6,075 nt of DNA. Origin: Pseudomonadota bacterium. GTDB taxonomy: Bacteria; Pseudomonadota; Gammaproteobacteria; Burkholderiales; Burkholderiaceae_D. Under the pieces are notes generated by a model, which ran no database searches, was not told the DNA's origin, and saw only the letters and a list, made by a program, of their open reading frames with translations. The translations under genes were made by a program, and so were the position numbers. Every line of letters starts with the position of its first letter. Position 1 is the stretch's first letter. The DNA lies in the NCBI GenBank assembly GCA_023391395.1, contig JAEWBA010000274.1, positions 1-6,075 on the forward strand, read 5' to 3'. Positions 5,576-6,075 of this stretch are shown in pieces.

Positions 5576-5599
5576 GCCTTGCGGCAAAGCCGCAGAGGC
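5576..5599 (-). terminator. Possible terminator hairpin downstream of gltD
   Basis: GCCT-TGCGGC, a 3-base loop and GCCGCA-(G)-AGGC form a 10-base-pair stem with one bulged base, 77 bases after the gltD stop. On the transcribed strand the sequence after it is AGGGTCATACTCTTTCT, pyrimidine-rich but without a proper T-run. It could be a weak intrinsic terminator or processing point dividing gltD from the mla genes. Confidence 0.4.
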
Positions 5600-5676
5600 C
5601 TTAGCGGATTGTGGAAAGCTGTCCGGTCGCAGCGCGGAGGGCGGCATCGACCTGCAAGCCAACGCCGCGCGCTCCC

Positions 5677-6075
5677 TTACCGAGGCAAGACCGAGCTCCC
5701 CATCAGGAACTCGTCCACGGCGCGGGCGCACTGGCGCCCCTCGCGAATCGCCCAGACCACCAGGGATTGTCCGCGCCGCATGTCGCCGGCGGCAAACACC
5801 TTGTCCACCGAGGTCTTGTAGCACGCCGCACCGTCGGTGCTTGCCTTCGCATTGCCGCGCGCATCCTTTTCCACGCCGAAGGCATCGAGCACCTGCTGCA
5901 CCGGGGACACGAAACCCATGGCCAGCAGCACCAGATCCGCCTGGATTTCGAATTCGGAATCCGGCACTTCGACCATCTTGCCGTCCTTCCATTCGACACG
6001 TGCAGCGATGAGCTTTTCCACCTTGCCGTTCTTGCCTTCCAGGCGCTTGGTGGCCACTGCCCAGTCGCGCTCGCA
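5677..6075 (-). CDS. gltD: Glutamate synthase (NADPH) small subunit, C-terminal part
   Basis: This is the last 132 residues of the FAD/NADPH-binding small subunit of glutamate synthase; the gene starts beyond the right edge. The beta subunit passes electrons from NADPH to the large subunit, where 2-oxoglutarate and glutamine-derived ammonia form glutamate. Seen here are DLVLLAMGF (fragment residues 47-55), the strand ending the pyridine-nucleotide domain, and [19 protein letters not shown] (92-110), the conserved FAD-binding GD motif (97-98) followed by the helix with [14 protein letters not shown] (111-124). This order and wording match the E. coli GltD C-terminus. Related oxidoreductases (for example the dihydropyrimidine dehydrogenase subunit) share the fold, but [15 protein letters not shown] is typical of GltD, and gltB-gltD upstream of mla is a familiar betaproteobacterial order. 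The gene ends in TAA (5677-5679). gltB would be expected to the right. Confidence 0.9.
   Translation of the reverse strand, partial: CERDWAVATKRLEGKNGKVEKLIAARVEWKDGKMVEVPDSEFEIQADLVLLAMGFVSPVQQVLDAFGVEKDARGNAKASTDGAACYKTSVDKVFAAGDMRRGQSLVVWAIREGRQCARAVDEFLMGSSVLPR

Larger units (their letters stand above)
5455..5676. other. Intergenic region between gltD and mlaF
   Basis: The gap is 222 bases. It holds the hairpin at 5576-5599, the inverted repeat at 5491-5506 and the TACAAT at 5462-5467. The remaining sequence shows no gene: open frames crossing it are out-of-frame extensions of gltD or mlaF codons, without a ribosome site or recognisable protein. Confidence 0.7.

Noticed and set aside
5243..5992. 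249-codon open frame on the minus strand across the gltD-mlaF gap
   Set aside because: It runs in a different frame from both gltD and mlaF, which show conserved motifs over the same bases. The product is Arg/Gly/Ala-rich with no domain, so it is a shadow frame.
1..6075. Search for mobile elements, CRISPR repeats, tRNA or rRNA genes, toxin-antitoxin or defence genes
   Set aside because: I saw no regularly spaced direct repeats, terminal inverted repeats, transposase or integrase motifs, or RNA gene signatures. Nearly all sequence is explained by nine same-strand housekeeping genes.

Overview
The window is ordinary chromosomal core sequence from a GC-rich Gram-negative bacterium. It is most likely a betaproteobacterium of the order Burkholderiales, possibly near Oxalobacteraceae. 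That placement is inferred from gene order (glutamate synthase small subunit, then a full Mla operon containing mlaA, then a YadG/YadH-type ABC pair) and from protein character; no rRNA or other marker is present. All nine genes lie on the minus strand, so transcription runs from high to low coordinates.

Layout in the direction of transcription. (1) 6075-5677: the 3' end of gltD, the small subunit of NADPH glutamate synthase. (2) 5676-5455: a 222-base gap with a strong bulged hairpin just after gltD, a perfect 6-4-6 inverted repeat and a TACAAT hexamer close to the next gene. (3) 5454-1480: six genes of the Mla phospholipid transport system in the order mlaF, mlaE, mlaD, mlaA, mlaC, mlaB. They are tightly packed, with 4-base stop/start overlaps at F/E and D/A and a 1-base gap at C/B. 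(4) 1479-1347: a 133-base gap with a consensus TATAAT, an inverted repeat just upstream of it and a hairpin in the presumed leader. (5) 1346-1: an ABC-2 type exporter made of an ATPase and a permease with a 4-base overlap; the permease runs off the window.

How the genes work together. MlaF (ATPase), MlaE (permease), MlaD (MCE-domain protein) and MlaB (STAS protein) make the inner-membrane MlaFEDB complex. MlaC is the periplasmic lipid carrier, and MlaA is the outer-membrane lipoprotein that takes phospholipids mislocalised in the outer leaflet. Every component of the canonical pathway except the porin partner is encoded here in one run, and all visible catalytic and binding motifs are intact. 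The downstream ABC pair resembles E. coli YadG/YadH, whose substrate is not established.

I found no mobile element, CRISPR array, tRNA, rRNA, phage gene or unknown system. The points worth a second look concern gene order, the uncertain mlaF start, and hairpins or palindromes in the three larger gaps.
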